Part shown: positions 45,012 through 56,720 of the stretch, one piece after another
Numbering within the stretch: the first letter of the stretch is position 1
Layout: every line of letters starts with the position of its first letter
Assembly: GCA_028753945.1 (NCBI GenBank)
Contig: JAPNXP010000011.1
Span: forward strand, 1,612,001 to 1,676,000
Direction of reading: 5' to 3'
Source: Hexactinellida sp. DTS-2022
Lineage: Eukaryota > Porifera > Hexactinellida
Length of the DNA: 64,000 nucleotides
Program-made: the position numbers and the translations under genes
The notes under the pieces: generated by a model
What the model was told of the DNA's origin: nothing
Seen by the model: the letters and a program-made list of their open reading frames with translations, nothing else
Databases searched by the model: none

Positions 45012-46233
45012 AAGTGTTGTCTGTTATGATAAGTTATTCCCAAAGAGGTAGCCACACATTAGTTCGTCTAGAAATACTTAGATAATAAGAGAAGCGTTGG
45101 CGGATTGTAGAAAATTCTAGAAGGTCCACATTCATTCATTATAACTTCTTCATAACTTCTTCATATCAAATAACATCATTTACATAATTAGTAACAATTC
45201 TATAACAATTCATTCAATCAGGGTATTAAATCAAATCAAATCAAATATTTCAAATGATTTGATTTGTTTGATTTTGGAAAAAAAGATTTATTTACTGCCA
45301 TCAATTGATACAATTCTGTACATGTCATACAGAGTATACAAAATTAATGTAGTGTATATGGAGTTGCTTTTAACTACTTAAGGGGATAATTAAAAAGTAA
45401 ATCTATCTGTTTTACCGGCTATTATTTCTGCAAACTTCTTGACCCTAAATAGTCTGAGACTAATTTGTTGTGAATTTATTCACAAATTAACAAATCCTGC
45501 TTCATAGTCAATATTAATTTTAGTGTGCTGTCGCCAAACGACCGAGACTGAAGTGCTTTTACAAAATTAACTGCAATTGAACATGGATTTCACAAATTAA
45601 TAGCTTCTATCAGGATTCTTAATTTCCTAAGAATTATTAAAATTTCTTAACCTTGATTTATGATATTCTTTTGAATCATGAATCATTAGGTTAAAGTACT
45701 TCTTTTTGAAATAAATAGGATTCGCAATGATTTATTTTCCGGAAGGATTTGTAATAATTAATAAAAAAGAATAACGTTAAAAATTGGAGCGCCGCGCCGG
45801 CTCCTGTTCCCCAAATACAAAGTTGGTCCGTCCTGAAAATCGAAGTAAGTAGATCCTATGATAATATTGTTATGTTTTCTGTTATTACCAAACAGAATTA
45901 TACATATAATTGCAATCATTTCAATGGTTTTTATGCAGTAATGAATCTTTACAATACAATTCAATCAGAAACCCTCAATCCAATTGGAAGCACTCTAAAT
46001 TAGTCAATTGTAAGTTTTACAAATTACAATTGGAATGATTATTGTTAAACAATGTTGGTTTCATAAAAGTGTAATACAAACCACAAGTGGTAAAGACCTT
46101 AGATAACTTAAATTCCAAAATGGCATACAAATCACCACCTACGTATATGAAGATAAAAGAGTTTCAGAGAAGATAATTCTAAAATTGCACATTTTATACA
46201 TATCACACGTAATTATTATTTCATTGATCATTA
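45012..46233. other. No gene seen
   Basis: Contains an AAATC microsatellite near 45230-45290 and GC-rich CGCCGCGCCGGC near 45790. Otherwise AT-rich without supportable frames. Confidence 0.45.
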
Positions 46234-47150
46234 ATGGCAATTGCTCCTTCATTTCAACCTTTGACGATTCCTACTATCTTCCCTACTGATAATGAAATGA
46301 CATTAAAGCATCTTTTTAGTGAAGTAATTATAGATGAAGATACCTGTATCAAGTGGTTGTAGACAAATGGGCTTTTAGCTAGAGGGATGCTATGTAAATT
46401 CGGTAGCATGATGCGTCCTGGAGCATTTGCAGGTATATCAGAAGGAAAGGGGTGGAGATGTGCGGAAAAAACTGCAAAAAGTTCGCGTCACTGAGGATTT
46501 GTTAATTTTTCGAAGGTTCCAATGTACCACTACCCGAGTTGGTAGAATTTCTCTATTTCTGGGCTGATAATCTGCAAACAACGGCGTTTTTACACAAGAA
46601 TCTTGGTTTTGGAGAACATACAATCACTGATTGGAAGAACTTTATTCGTGACTTGTGTGTAGAAGTATTTTTAACTAATCCCAAACCAATTGACGGACCT
46701 GGACAAATTGTTGAAATAGATGAATCTAAATTCGGACACATAAAATATTCCTGAGGTCGTTTACTTTCAGGTCAATAGGTATTAGGAGGATCCCTGTACT
46801 TTATCGAACAGCAGCAACTTTAGTCCCGATCATACAACTGTATATTCTCCCTGGGACTACTATCTACTCTGATGAATGGGCCTCGTATAATTTAATTCCT
46901 GCTAGCACATTCCAACACTTAACCGTTAACCACAGCGTAAATTTTGTAAATCCCACCACTGGTGTGTGTACATACCCAAACTGTGGAAAGTACATGGGGT
47001 CAAGCGAAAAAAAGGATGAGGAACTCCATGACTACAAACCCGGAACTATTGGACACCTATCTGGTAGAAATATGTTGGAGAAAAAAATATGTAGAAGCTA
47101 CTTTCTCCAATTTAATTAAAGAAATAAGGAGTCAATACCCAGTAGTATAA
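46234..47150 (+). pseudogene. Merlin (IS1016/ISXO2-like) transposase A
   Basis: From ATG 46234 the N-terminal part reads MAIAPSFQPLTIPTIFPTDN. Next come GMLCKFGSMM, GWRCAEKT and, at 46539-46754, a frame with FGEHTITDWKNFIRDLCVEV and QIVEIDESKFGHIKYS. That is the first Asp of the IS1016-type DDE domain. After a stop the other frames give YSDEWASYN (second Asp, near 46865) and HTQTVESTWGQAKKRMRNSM (Glu) to the end ...KEIRSQYPVV at 47150. The order and spacing cover a whole Merlin transposase. In-frame stops (after KWL near 46360, after KYS at 46754) inactivate it. Confidence 0.88.
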
Positions 47151-47159
47151 TTGTACTTC

Positions 47160-47660
47160 CAGTATTTTGCTTCCTGTAATCTATTATTAAAACAATTGAT
47201 AATATACGATGCAGTGGCATCCATTTCCTAAATTGTTAATCGATTAGATAAAGTTCACCATACACGATTCAAATTTGTTACCTACAATCAAACGAATTAT
47301 TAAGTAACGTGTTGCATTTAAATAGAACACAGCTCTATTTGCATACAAGTTGCATGTAACATTTCATATAAGTTTTGACATACACGGACATTTCTTTTGC
47401 ATGCAATAGTTAAATCACTGGGATTTTTTTTAATACTAATGTTTCCATGTTATTCCACCGTCCTCAACCTATACACTGACTCAAGGTCTTCTATAGTATA
47501 TTGTTAATTCACCCAAATGGTGTATGTATATGCTATTTAATTAAAGCTGGATATACAACATTTGGAATCAATATTATTCACTTAATTACAGTAACTATTA
47601 TTAATATTCCTAAACGTTCTTTTTCTACTCATTGTTAGTTACAATACATTAATTTTAATC
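47160..47660. other. No gene seen
   Basis: AT-rich flank of Merlin A; its terminal inverted repeats were not located. Confidence 0.4.
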
Positions 47661-47666
47661 CTTACA

Positions 47667-47890
47667 GAATACATTGGAGCTACGAATAACGGACACTTTG
47701 GGGGCAATGCTTTTGTTCTTTGTAGAGAGATGTCCTATTTTCGCGTACTAGTCCTTATTTATATCAAATTAGCCAATATACATCACATTTATTGCAGTTT
47801 ACATGTACTAAGGCTGATTAGTAACAGGAGAAAGTTGCAAGTGCTAATATTTACTAATCATACTTCAGAAATTGATTTATGATCCATCAC
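47667..47890 (+). repeat. Repeat family P (copy 1)
   Basis: TACATTGGAGCTACGAATAA-CGGACAC and AGAGAGATGTCCTATTTTCG correspond to 56507-56720. Starts like a pogo-type tip. No right-hand inverted end found. Confidence 0.6.
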
Positions 47891-47908
47891 GATCCCTTGA
47901 AACGATCC

Positions 47909-48412
47909 GGGGGCTTATTCTCTAAACTTCTTAAAGTTAGTTTGAATTAAACTAAGCATAAACCAAGTCTGAAAATAAGTCGGTATTCAAGAAGCAAACT
48001 ATGTCTGAATTTTGTTTGAAGTTTGTGCTTAGTTTTTGAGATAAAACTTAGTTCTTGTTTAGTGTTTGTTTAGTTTTCTGTAGAAAACTAAACAAAATTT
48101 AAGTCTAGTTCTTACCAGACTTAACTGATTTTTTCATTTTAATATGCTTGTATTTGACAATTATTTTATTAATTCATTTATTATACCTCACATTCTTATA
48201 GTATACAAACCTACTGTACTATACCCTAATTTTTGGGTGGTGTAATCGTGTTTTGATATTTCATTGGAATATAATTTGCATTAAAAGAAGGTAATATATT
48301 GATCAAGTAAAGATGTTCGTAGATTCCGAGGAAATAATAATTTAAGTTAAATTTAAGGGAAACTAAGTTTAAGTTTAATTAAGTTTAAGAAATGATAGTG
48401 AATAAGGCCCCT
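47909..48412 (+). mobile_element. MITE with GGGGCTTATTC ends, about 503 bp
   Basis: Left GGGGGCTTATTCTCTAAACT, right complement GGGGCCTTATTCACTATC. The interior is rich in AAACTTAG/CTAAGTTT motifs on both strands. Superfamily unresolved. Confidence 0.6.
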
Positions 48413-48589
48413 GGTTAATAGATAATAAAAATAGCGACAAATAACTTGGTTTGATTCTAAATGCATATTCAGCTTCTTTAAATTAGAATCTAAAGGAATT
48501 AACAACTCGAAAATTGCCATACTGTTGGTAAATTTATTAAGACTGACTGGATTTATGGGATTTAGTTAAAAGTAAGAGACATCTGGAAA

Positions 48590-48725
48590 AAGGATCGGGA
48601 TTGAAGTACAAGAAGACTACAGGGTGACATCTGTAACCCATGAGACATATCCCGAAAATTTGGGCTCTTAGTTAATGAAACTTTGTTTGGTGGAGAGGAT
48701 ACGGCCATAAAATATAAACTACCCA
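48590..48725 (+). repeat. Dispersed repeat, family A (copy 2)
   Basis: GAAAATTTGGGCTCTTAGTT and AGAGGATACGG match 52170-52225 and, more weakly, 19470-19530. Confidence 0.6.
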
Positions 48726-48773
48726 ATTCAGTCATTTGAATACTGACCCAATCCAATTAAGAATCTAATTACA

Positions 48774-49108
48774 GTTGAAAATTGAAATAATGAATAATGT
48801 AGCTTAGCCTTTTGTAAATAATTTGAAACTGGAGGTTTGAAATTTAGAATAGGAATCTGATAAAATGAATCTGACATCCTAATAACGAAGCGAAGTGTTA
48901 GACATATAAATTGGCTTGTATGCACATAGCTATGCTACTATATAATACTATTTTATAGTATATTTGGCTTCAGTGATGATTTCAATTTTTCCCATAGAGT
49001 TTGGCTTATGAGCTAGAAAAAAATTAACTTTTGTTTCTTGACCGATTTTAGTGATCTTTAGCTCAATCTTCATGTCTCGACGTATTCTATTACGTGGCAT
49101 ACAGTGAT
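48774..49108 (-). repeat. Repeat family G, inverted copy
   Basis: Inverted partner of 42126-42463, 6.3 kb away. Could be the long inverted ends of one large element enclosing 42464-48773, or two independent copies. Frames at 48562-48925 are by-products. Confidence 0.9.
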
Positions 49109-49475
49109 TGAATTTACTCCTGGTTGGGACGTAGAATTCAAATAAATGGTCAAAATGAGTAGAACTTGTGCAATTTTAAGGATAATTGAGGTATCATATT
49201 TAATGAGACCATTAACTCTTTAATTAGAGAAATTATTACCAAAAATGAAAAATAGTAAATAGTTCGATTGAATGTATGTCAAACTTGTTATTCAGAGACA
49301 TGGAAATTATTGAAGACATAAATGTACTGGTAGCACAGATAATATGGCCAATGGATGGTAATTATTGTTCTGGTCGAATACATTTGTTCGTTGCCTATAA
49401 GTATATATAACTAGAAACTAAGAGAAAAACTTGAAATAGTCTCAAAGTCAATGGTGTCCTGCTGTGGAAGCGGGT

Positions 49476-49522
49476 GGGAGCGCGGCTCCCATAGTGTTTC
49501 TGATTGTGGGAGCGCCGCTCCC
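49476..49522. repeat. Two GC hairpins
   Basis: GGGAGCGCGGCTCCC (49476-49490) and GGGAGCGCCGCTCCC (49508-49522) stand out in AT-rich DNA. Possibly tips of small elements. Confidence 0.5.
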
Positions 49523-50200
49523 TTACTAAATCAATAGCTTAGTGGGTATATGGGATTTAAATCACTTCGTTATTAGCGGAATTTCGTTAATTCCATTTTG
49601 CTGTAACGAAATTTTAATAATGTAATATGATCAGATAGAAAATATCCCGACTATTGAATGACTTCGTTATAAGCAGGTACATCGATGAATCCGCCTTGGT
49701 TATAACGGGAGTTGACTGTACTAGTGGTTTGGTATTTTGTGAGTAATTACTTAATCATTTACTTGTCAATTTATTCAATATTTGGAATCACACTACCGCT
49801 CCCATAGTTATTAATTGAGCAGAGCACCACTGCTCAAAGTTGACATATTTTGGATAAAAATTACGAAAACTAAAAAACAGGATTATTAAATAGAACACAT
49901 AATAAGTTTCCTGCTTAGCTCATACTAGATAAGCTATACATATGCAAATATAAGCTAACCTTTAATTTTGGTTTTAGAGGAATCGTAGCAATTTCATGAA
50001 CTAATCATGCATAGAACTGACGCAACCCCGGAATGCTGACTCTTCATTGAATCATAAATATTTTAGTCCATAGTTCAAAAACGAATTTTGTCAATGATTC
50101 AGAACTTCGCATATACTACCAGCATAGTATACAGAGTAAGATAATGAAGCAAACTCATCGCCTGGGTGTAGTTGTGTACTGTCTTTATGATTTACATCAA
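49523..50200. other. No gene seen
   Basis: AT-rich without supportable frames. Confidence 0.4.
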
Positions 50201-50209
50201 TCAATTCTA

Positions 50210-50327
50210 AAAATCCAAAATTGCAGCTGTGTTTCCCTTTGTAGGCACTATCTTTAGTGGCTACTGGCTGGTTAATGGATAGTGCCTCCAAAGGTAAATG
50301 CTGTCAGCACTGTTGCGATTTTGGATA
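50210..50327. mobile_element. Short hairpin element, family H (copy 2)
   Basis: Inverted halves AATCCAAAATTGCAG...TAGGCACTATC and GATAGTGCCTCCA...GATTTTGGAT. Related to 24122-24228. Confidence 0.6.
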
Positions 50328-50668
50328 TTCTCGCCATATCATCATAACTATGAAGGTGTTAAACCATTTCAGAAAGGAGTTTCGGAAGGAAACTACCCTT
50401 TGTGAGTCTTAGTTTCGTTTTAGCTCCCTGATTTCAGAGATATTCAAGTTTCAGTAGAACATAATAGGCGATGATTTAGCATTTTTTATGTGTGTTGGTA
50501 TTCACCCAACACCAACCAACCCATTCAGAGTATATAATTCACATTGTGAAGTTGTCATTATAACCTCAAGGTGACAAGACACATTTATAGTGGTGTTATG
50601 TGGCATAAGAATAAATTGGAACTTTTTTCTATCTCGTGTCATCTGTGAGATCAATGCTTTTGTAGAAT

Positions 50669-51108
50669 TTTTAAAATTTTCCGATAATTTGATATATAAC
50701 ATGACCATATTTGGAAGAATTTTCCATAGCAAAGCTGGAATGTATCAGGAATGTGTCAAAAATTCATTTCTCTAATTGTGTCCTTACCCAATCGGGTGAC
50801 CCCTCTTTCGACTCCACTCAAATACCTGAGTATAATTATACACATACAGACCCTGTAAAACGTGATTTGATAAAAATATTCGATATTTATGGTAAATCAC
50901 GGTGAATCTCGAATAATTTTATCAAATCACGTTTTACAGGGTTGGTATGTGTATAATTATACTCAAGTAGTTGAGTGGAGTCGAAAAAGGGGTCACTCGA
51001 TTGGGTAAGGGCACAATTGGAGAAAGGAATATTTGACACATTCCAGCGTTGCTATGGAAATAATCTTGCAAATATGGTCATGTGATATATCAAATTATCG
51101 GAAATTTA
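50669..51108. mobile_element. Foldback element, arms about 210 bp
   Basis: Both arms contain GAGTATAATTATACACATAC, CCTGTAAAACGTGATTTGAT and GACTCCACTCAA. They extend out to AATTTTCCGATAATTTGAT at the left and its complement at the right. Loop of about 25 bp near 50885-50905. Non-coding. Confidence 0.88.
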
Positions 51109-51346
51109 CTTCGAAACCGAATTCAACAATAAAAAGAAGATATAACTTAATTTGAACAAGTTTTTATGGGAAACAAGTCCGGCGAACACTATCGGGCGTG
51201 GTTACTTTGGCGAGCTGTTATGGCCGATATAGAAATTCTTTCAATTGCCTCAATATCCAAAATGTTCGCACTTCATAAAAGTACATGTGTACAAATTTTG
51301 GTGCTTTCATCAAAATAAATGAACAATTATATGGCTGTGCCGCTGC

Positions 51347-51763
51347 CACGGAATGAAAGGTTCACGACTTAATAACCAATTCAGTTCATTTCAATTTAAC
51401 GCACGTTCAGTTTGTTCACGTTCACCTCCTAACTTCACACCACCAGCGTTCGTTCAGATCGTTCAACGGGCAGACCTTCGTTCGTTCAGTTCAGATTACT
51501 TGGTGGTGGTTATTAGGTATGAAAAGCAGGTATAAGTAGTGATCTATTTATATTTTACTTTTCTAGTGATATATTTATATTCTACGTATGGATTAATGAT
51601 TCAGTATTTCTAATTTATCGATATTCAGTTCAGTTGTTCCAGTTCGTTCGTTCAGTTCTTTCAAATGCCGTTCAGGCAAACGTTGTTCAGTTCGTTCAGC
51701 GTAAATGCCAGTTCAAGTTCAGTTCAAGTTCAATAAGTTTGTGCGTGAACCTTTCATTCCCTG
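51347..51763 (+). mobile_element. hAT MITE of the GTTCA-repeat family, 417 bp
   Basis: Right tip complement CAGGGAATGAAAGGTTCACG; left tip CACGGAATGAAAGGTTCACG (one change). Exact 8-bp duplication GCCGCTGC (51339-51346, 51764-51771). Same family as 21139-21713 but with a shorter interior. Confidence 0.95.
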
Positions 51764-52114
51764 GCCGCTGCACTAATAGTACAAGTGCATTCTTGCAGAA
51801 TTAAATATATTCAATTAATCTGTCGCTGTAATGGAATGTAAAATCTTAGTTTTCAATCAGAAAATATAAGCCTACTCGATCTCACAAGTTGAATCAAATG
51901 AATTAGATTTAACACTTTCAATTGAACCGATGTGTCCGTTAACAATAGAAATTTGCAACTAAACTGTGGCACAAATGAAGCGGAATTTGAAAATTCGTGC
52001 ACTGTGAAAAGGTGTAGAATTCAATTCTCCATCGAATGCGTATAAATTGAATGTTCGCGCAATATTTATTTTTCCTTTTATAACATTGAATAATTGTAAA
52101 ATGGGTCCAAAAAT

Positions 52115-52279
52115 TTGTAATCAAAAATCGTGACCCCATGTGCAAATCTATATCACATGTGATACGTATGCTGAAAATTTGGGCTCTTAGTTAATAAAAC
52201 TCTGTTCTGTGTAGAGGATACGGAAGGAAAATAATATTAATATACCAAAGTATTAAGATTAGTACTGGGCCACTATACT
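52115..52279 (+). repeat. Dispersed repeat, family A (copy 3, interrupted)
   Basis: Ends GGGCCACTATACT at 52279, where the 5.5-kb hAT element enters. The rest of the repeat, ATAGTATAGCATAGTCGGCA, resumes after 57746. Confidence 0.75.
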
Positions 52280-53242
52280 CAGTGGCGTAGCTAAGGTGTC
52301 GGGGCCCCCGGTTTAAAGGTATGAGCCGGAGCCCCCGGCCCCAATAGTTAAAATTGGAGTAGTAAATTTTAAGGAGGTTCGCGGCATGCATCTGGGTAAA
52401 TTTGGGTTCGGAAATGGCATTTCCCGCATTTTGACGAAGTATATATCTGCATATGGAGAATTTTGGAATCTTTGCCTACCTGCCAAACGTACAGGAATTT
52501 TAACTATTTTGGCTGTTCTGTACAGGCGTACAGAGATTTTTAATTTACTAATTATGAGTCAAATAATGCCTAAATTTCTCTACAATGATGATAGTATGTA
52601 TATTCGGTACAATTTCACAATCTTACCTCATCTAGATATTTTGATGAATTGTTAGAGGTTATATTTTTATTAGATAGAGCTCTGAAAATAATGAGTATTG
52701 GTCGAAACAGGGAGAAAATCGGATAAAAATTGACTTAGTTAGGCCAAAGATTTTGTTATAAGCCAAAGTATATGGGAAATTGAAAATAAGCATATTACTT
52801 GGAATATCGAATTTTGTGGTTATACACTTCCTTTTGATGAATGCCTATCGCACTATTACAGTTTCTGACGCATGATCACACATGAAATTGTTTTGTCTGC
52901 ATCATGAATAGCACACCAAAATATTTGAAAACTTATTTGACACTCTTATAAACTGATGAATCACCCTAAATTCTATATTTACATTCTAAAATAAATTTTA
53001 TTTATTTCACTTGCTTAGTATCCAATTACCACTGAGAAAACGATGTATTTTCATAATCTTATTCCCGCATCGGATTTTATCATTTATTTCTAGGCTGAAA
53101 CGTTTATTCGAATTTCAAAGTACGAACCTTTTTCTAAATGAACGAATCTTAAAATATTCGGTTAGTTGTTTTCAGCTCTATCTATTTGAGATGGATATAA
53201 CTTGAATATGTCAGGTGTACTTTCCTATCTTTATGCTGTATA

Positions 53243-53381
53243 CAGGGCCGGCGGAAGCAGTTATAAAGTGGTCAGGCCATGCTTGAACGGCCTAACTAGT
53301 GACGTAAGAGTGGTAAGGCTATTGGCCTGGCCACTTTTTTAAAGTGGTCAGGCCATGGCCTGACCGCTTCCGCCGCCCCTG
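53243..53381 (+). mobile_element. Nested hAT-like MITE, 139 bp
   Basis: Tips CAGGGCCGGCGGAAGC and CAGGGGCGGCGGAAGC (complement). Internal AAGTGGTCAGGCCATG is repeated inverted. GTATA lies directly on both sides rather than a clean 8-bp duplication. Confidence 0.8.
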
Positions 53382-53389
53382 GTATACAT

Positions 53390-54300
53390 ATTAATTTATA
53401 CTGTATCAGGGACATACTCTCCAGATTAAAATTCCCTATGCCATTATAAATTCAATATCAAAACATAAATTGGACTAGATGTGTAGTTCATTTTCTCGAA
53501 TGCCCGATGGGACAGTCGGGACTTGTTATATCTCAAAGAATTGTGCTAATGTTGTAATAGCTATTACTAATTTTTAATACTACTTGATAATTATTAATGA
53601 AAGTTACACGTTTATAGTTTATGTTCTCAGGCTAGTTTTGATTTTGTAAATCGTTAGATTCTTTAGATATTGGTACGTTGTTAAATAAAAAATTAATTTA
53701 TAAAGATTATAGTATAAAAATTAATGATATTTCAATGCCTTCATTGTTTGAAGGTACTTTATAATGTTAGAGATACTAAATATGTCAACTGTACTTAATT
53801 AAGGCCTTAGCTGGATAAAGCTGAGTCTTATTAATACTATAATCGAAATATATTCTAACATTGTAATTATAAGTGTATTCAAATTTTATAATTAATTGAT
53901 TTTTCATTGGGAAATCAATATTTCATCGCTATGATAATCTATATTTTTATTTATAAATTTTAGTAACAATGGAATTCACTTAATAGCAAGTCGCGTTTGT
54001 CACAAGTCTCTTGCTAATAGGCGAAAAGCGAACTCCACTGTTTATGCACTAATATTTTTTACTGGACAAACACACACAAACAAGCATTGATTAATTATAC
54101 ATATATTTAAATGATGATTTCAGTGCTGCTGATGCTCGTTAAAGGCGCTTTTGTCGCACTTTGTTGAAGAAAATTGTAAACCTAAATAACTGCTTGGTTG
54201 AAAATCATTAACCTAAAGGAGTGCTACGCAGTACTGTTTAAATCCCCAATTAAGTATAATACTAAGAATATTCTTTGCTTAACACCACATTTAGTATTTT
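53390..54300. other. No gene seen
   Basis: AT-rich interior of the large hAT element with no supportable frame. An ACTAT microsatellite lies at about 54311-54335, just at the 3' end of Merlin B. Confidence 0.4.
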
Positions 54301-54326
54301 ATCATTAATGACTATACTATACTATA

Positions 54327-54900
54327 CTATACTACTGGGTACTGATTCCGAATTTCTCTTATTAAATTACTAAATGAATTTTCACCAAACTTCTTTCGCC
54401 AGCAGTATTCAGCAAGGTATGAATCCAAAAGACTTGGGTTTGTATCATTGACTTTCGACTGCGCTTTTTATGTGTGACCATACTCCTTCAATTGTTTGGG
54501 TGTGTGCAAGCGTGGTTGGATCTACGAAGTTTTCACTATGGTTCACCATTAAATGTGGGAAGGTTCCAGGATTTAATTGATTGTATGCTGCCCATTGATC
54601 CGACATTACAGTGCTACCTGCGCAGATATATTGATTGATCAGTGGTATCAAAGTTGCAGCTGAGCGATCGCCAACTGGGACCATGAATACATCTTTGGTT
54701 CCCCTGGTCACGCCCCCAAAACCCACTGACCTGAGAGTTGTCGACCTCGATGGTATTTCCTCCTTCCAAACATGCTCTCATCTATCTCCACAACTTCTCC
54801 TGGTCCACCGATTGGTTGAGGATTTGTGAAATACCGCTCAACGCATAAATTTTTTCCAATCTGTTATTGTCGCTGTTGCCCAACCAAGATTTTCCACCAA
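54327..54900 (-). pseudogene. Merlin (IS1016/ISXO2-like) transposase B
   Basis: The minus strand reads, from about 54900, LVENLGWATATITDWKKFM, then GGPGEVVEIDESMFGRRKYH (first Asp) and RGRQLSGQWVLGG. After a one-base shift in a G run it continues TRGTKDVFMVPVGDRSAATL, STVMSDQWAAYNQLN (second Asp) and HTQTIEGVWSHI (Glu). After a second shift it ends NPSLLDSYLAEYCWRKKFGE ... NQYPVV with the stop at 54327. All three acidic residues survive, and the break points are single-base shifts. The N-terminal third is missing. It lies inside the 5.5-kb hAT element and is oriented opposite to Merlin A. Confidence 0.9.
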
Positions 54901-54909
54901 TGCCTCTGT

Positions 54910-56170
54910 GCTTTGGATATCTTTGGACAAAAAAGCTTTGGACCAACGGACAAGCTTTAATATCTAGATATTTATCTGTTCAAATTACCATAAATATCAA
55001 ATTATTTACTCTCTCATATTATACAAACCTAGAGCTAGAACTTGAGTATTTTTGGAAATTTTGAAAAATATTTGACTATTTTGGAATTTTCCCAATTAAA
55101 ATTACTCCAGAAGAAACCCCCCTCAAGTCCCTCCTTTAGACAAACGCTTTTTTAATAAACATCACCTACAAAAATTCATCCGGCTACAAAATCTGCAATA
55201 TTTATTTTAAATAAAGAGTTGATTCAAATTAAATGTACTACATTACTTCATTAACTTGCAAAAATATTTTATATATATACGACCAACCAAATTACTTATG
55301 AATTGTCGTTAGACGAATCGTAGGGATCGAATCATGACTATATCATACAGGTTTACTGGTTAATAGACATTACAATTAACCACACAATTATCTATCACGA
55401 ACATAATTTGACAAATGTCTATATCTTTTGGAATGTTAACGACAAATTAAATATAGTTTCATTCGTTTTATTAACTAATTTTCGTTTTTAATACAGCACA
55501 TACCTGGGTACGCATAATGTACAAAATAATTATCATAGTGATCTTCTTTTAATCTAATTTACTCTCGGGAATGTTTGCATTCTCGACAATATCATACTTG
55601 ACAGTTCATTTGAGAAAAAATAATATATTAACTCTATTTATCGAAAAGAATAACCTGTTTACACAAACTTCGGACAATCGAGGCTGAATTATCAATGTAA
55701 TTAGGCTCTTAGACAGGAAAAATTTGATTAACATCAAGTTAATGATGCTAATCATTATTTTATAACTAATCGCTTGTACGAGGTTTAAATGAAATCATTA
55801 TGATTAGGAAGAAATAACTACATCTATTTGATTCGCTGATTGCGAAGCCGGATTTAACAGCAACAAATCTTATTTGCACAAGTGGCAATAATAAATTTGT
55901 ATTCAGCATATAGATTTAGTTATTATACCCTTCGGAGGATAGTGGGAACCCATAAATTTGTTACTTATCCTGTAAACAACAAGATTATATATTCATAATC
56001 GAAACTTGTACTAGATGTGAGATTCTTGTTCAAAAGTTTCGTAATTAAATCGTTTGTTTAATACTATGTAAATCCAAAAAAGTTGGGGGTAGGGGGTTGC
56101 ACGCCAGAAGAAAATTTGCGAGTATTATTTACTCAGATATTTTTGTATCTGTATGCTTGTTAAATAGGTA
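54910..56170. other. No gene seen
   Basis: AT-rich; no supportable frame, RNA motif or element end found. Confidence 0.4.
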
Positions 56171-56476
56171 TTAACAACATCGGCGATCATTGGGTGCATA
56201 AATAGAGTCGTTCGCAGTCCCAAGTGCATACTTTGAGGAGGCGTGTAGCGCATTATTCGCATCTTTGTGCACTAACATATTTTTTGGAAAGAGAATTACT
56301 GAACGCCCAAAGGCCTCCTGCAGATACGAAGTGTTCGCAGGTCGCGCAGCGCAAGCAAACGAAGGATACTTGATTAATAATAATAAAACGCTTGGGTCAG
56401 TGCAGTTAAATAAATCACGAGCCAGTTGATTTTTCAAGTATCCCTGGAGTGAGATATTAAAGTACATGAGTGTCAA
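56171..56476 (-). CDS. Unidentified 101-residue frame
   Basis: Open minus-strand frame with varied composition (FACAARPANTSYLQEAFGRS, ALHASSKYALGTANDSIYAP) and locally higher GC than its surroundings. No motif recognised. It could be a degraded transposase piece or an exon. Low confidence. Confidence 0.25.
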   Translation of the reverse strand: MTLMYFNISLQGYLKNQLARDLFNCTDPSVLLLLIKYPSFACAARPANTSYLQEAFGRSVILFPKNMLVHKDANNALHASSKYALGTANDSIYAPNDRRCC

Positions 56477-56506
56477 TGAGAAATACGGAAATCCCTACAG
56501 TGGAGT

Positions 56507-56720
56507 ATCCGAATAATGGACACGTTGGGGAGAGATGTCCGTTGTTGAGAGATGTCCTCTTCTCGGGTACTAGTCTTTATTTATATTAAATCATACCAAT
56601 ATACATCACTTTGATTGCAGCTTTACAGGTAGTAAGGTTGATTAGTTTCAGAATAAAGTTATATTTACTGATCGTAATTTAGAAATGGATCAAAGATTCA
56701 TCACGATCCTATTAATTATC
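56507..56720 (+). repeat. Repeat family P (copy 2)
   Basis: TACAGTGGAGTATCCGAATA followed by ATGGACACG and GAGAGATGTCC. Matches 47667-47890. The CAGTGGAGTATCC start after TA suggests a pogo-type tip. Confidence 0.6.

Noticed and set aside
50091-50345. Short minus-strand frame MARISKIATVLTAFTFGGTI resembling the N-terminus of a small mitochondrial inner-membrane protein such as PET117
   Set aside because: The sequence is part of an imperfect hairpin with a relative at 24122-24228; symmetry explains it better than coding.
56171-56476. A real host gene at the 101-residue frame
   Set aside because: No motif, splice context or neighbours support it. Listed only as an unidentified frame.
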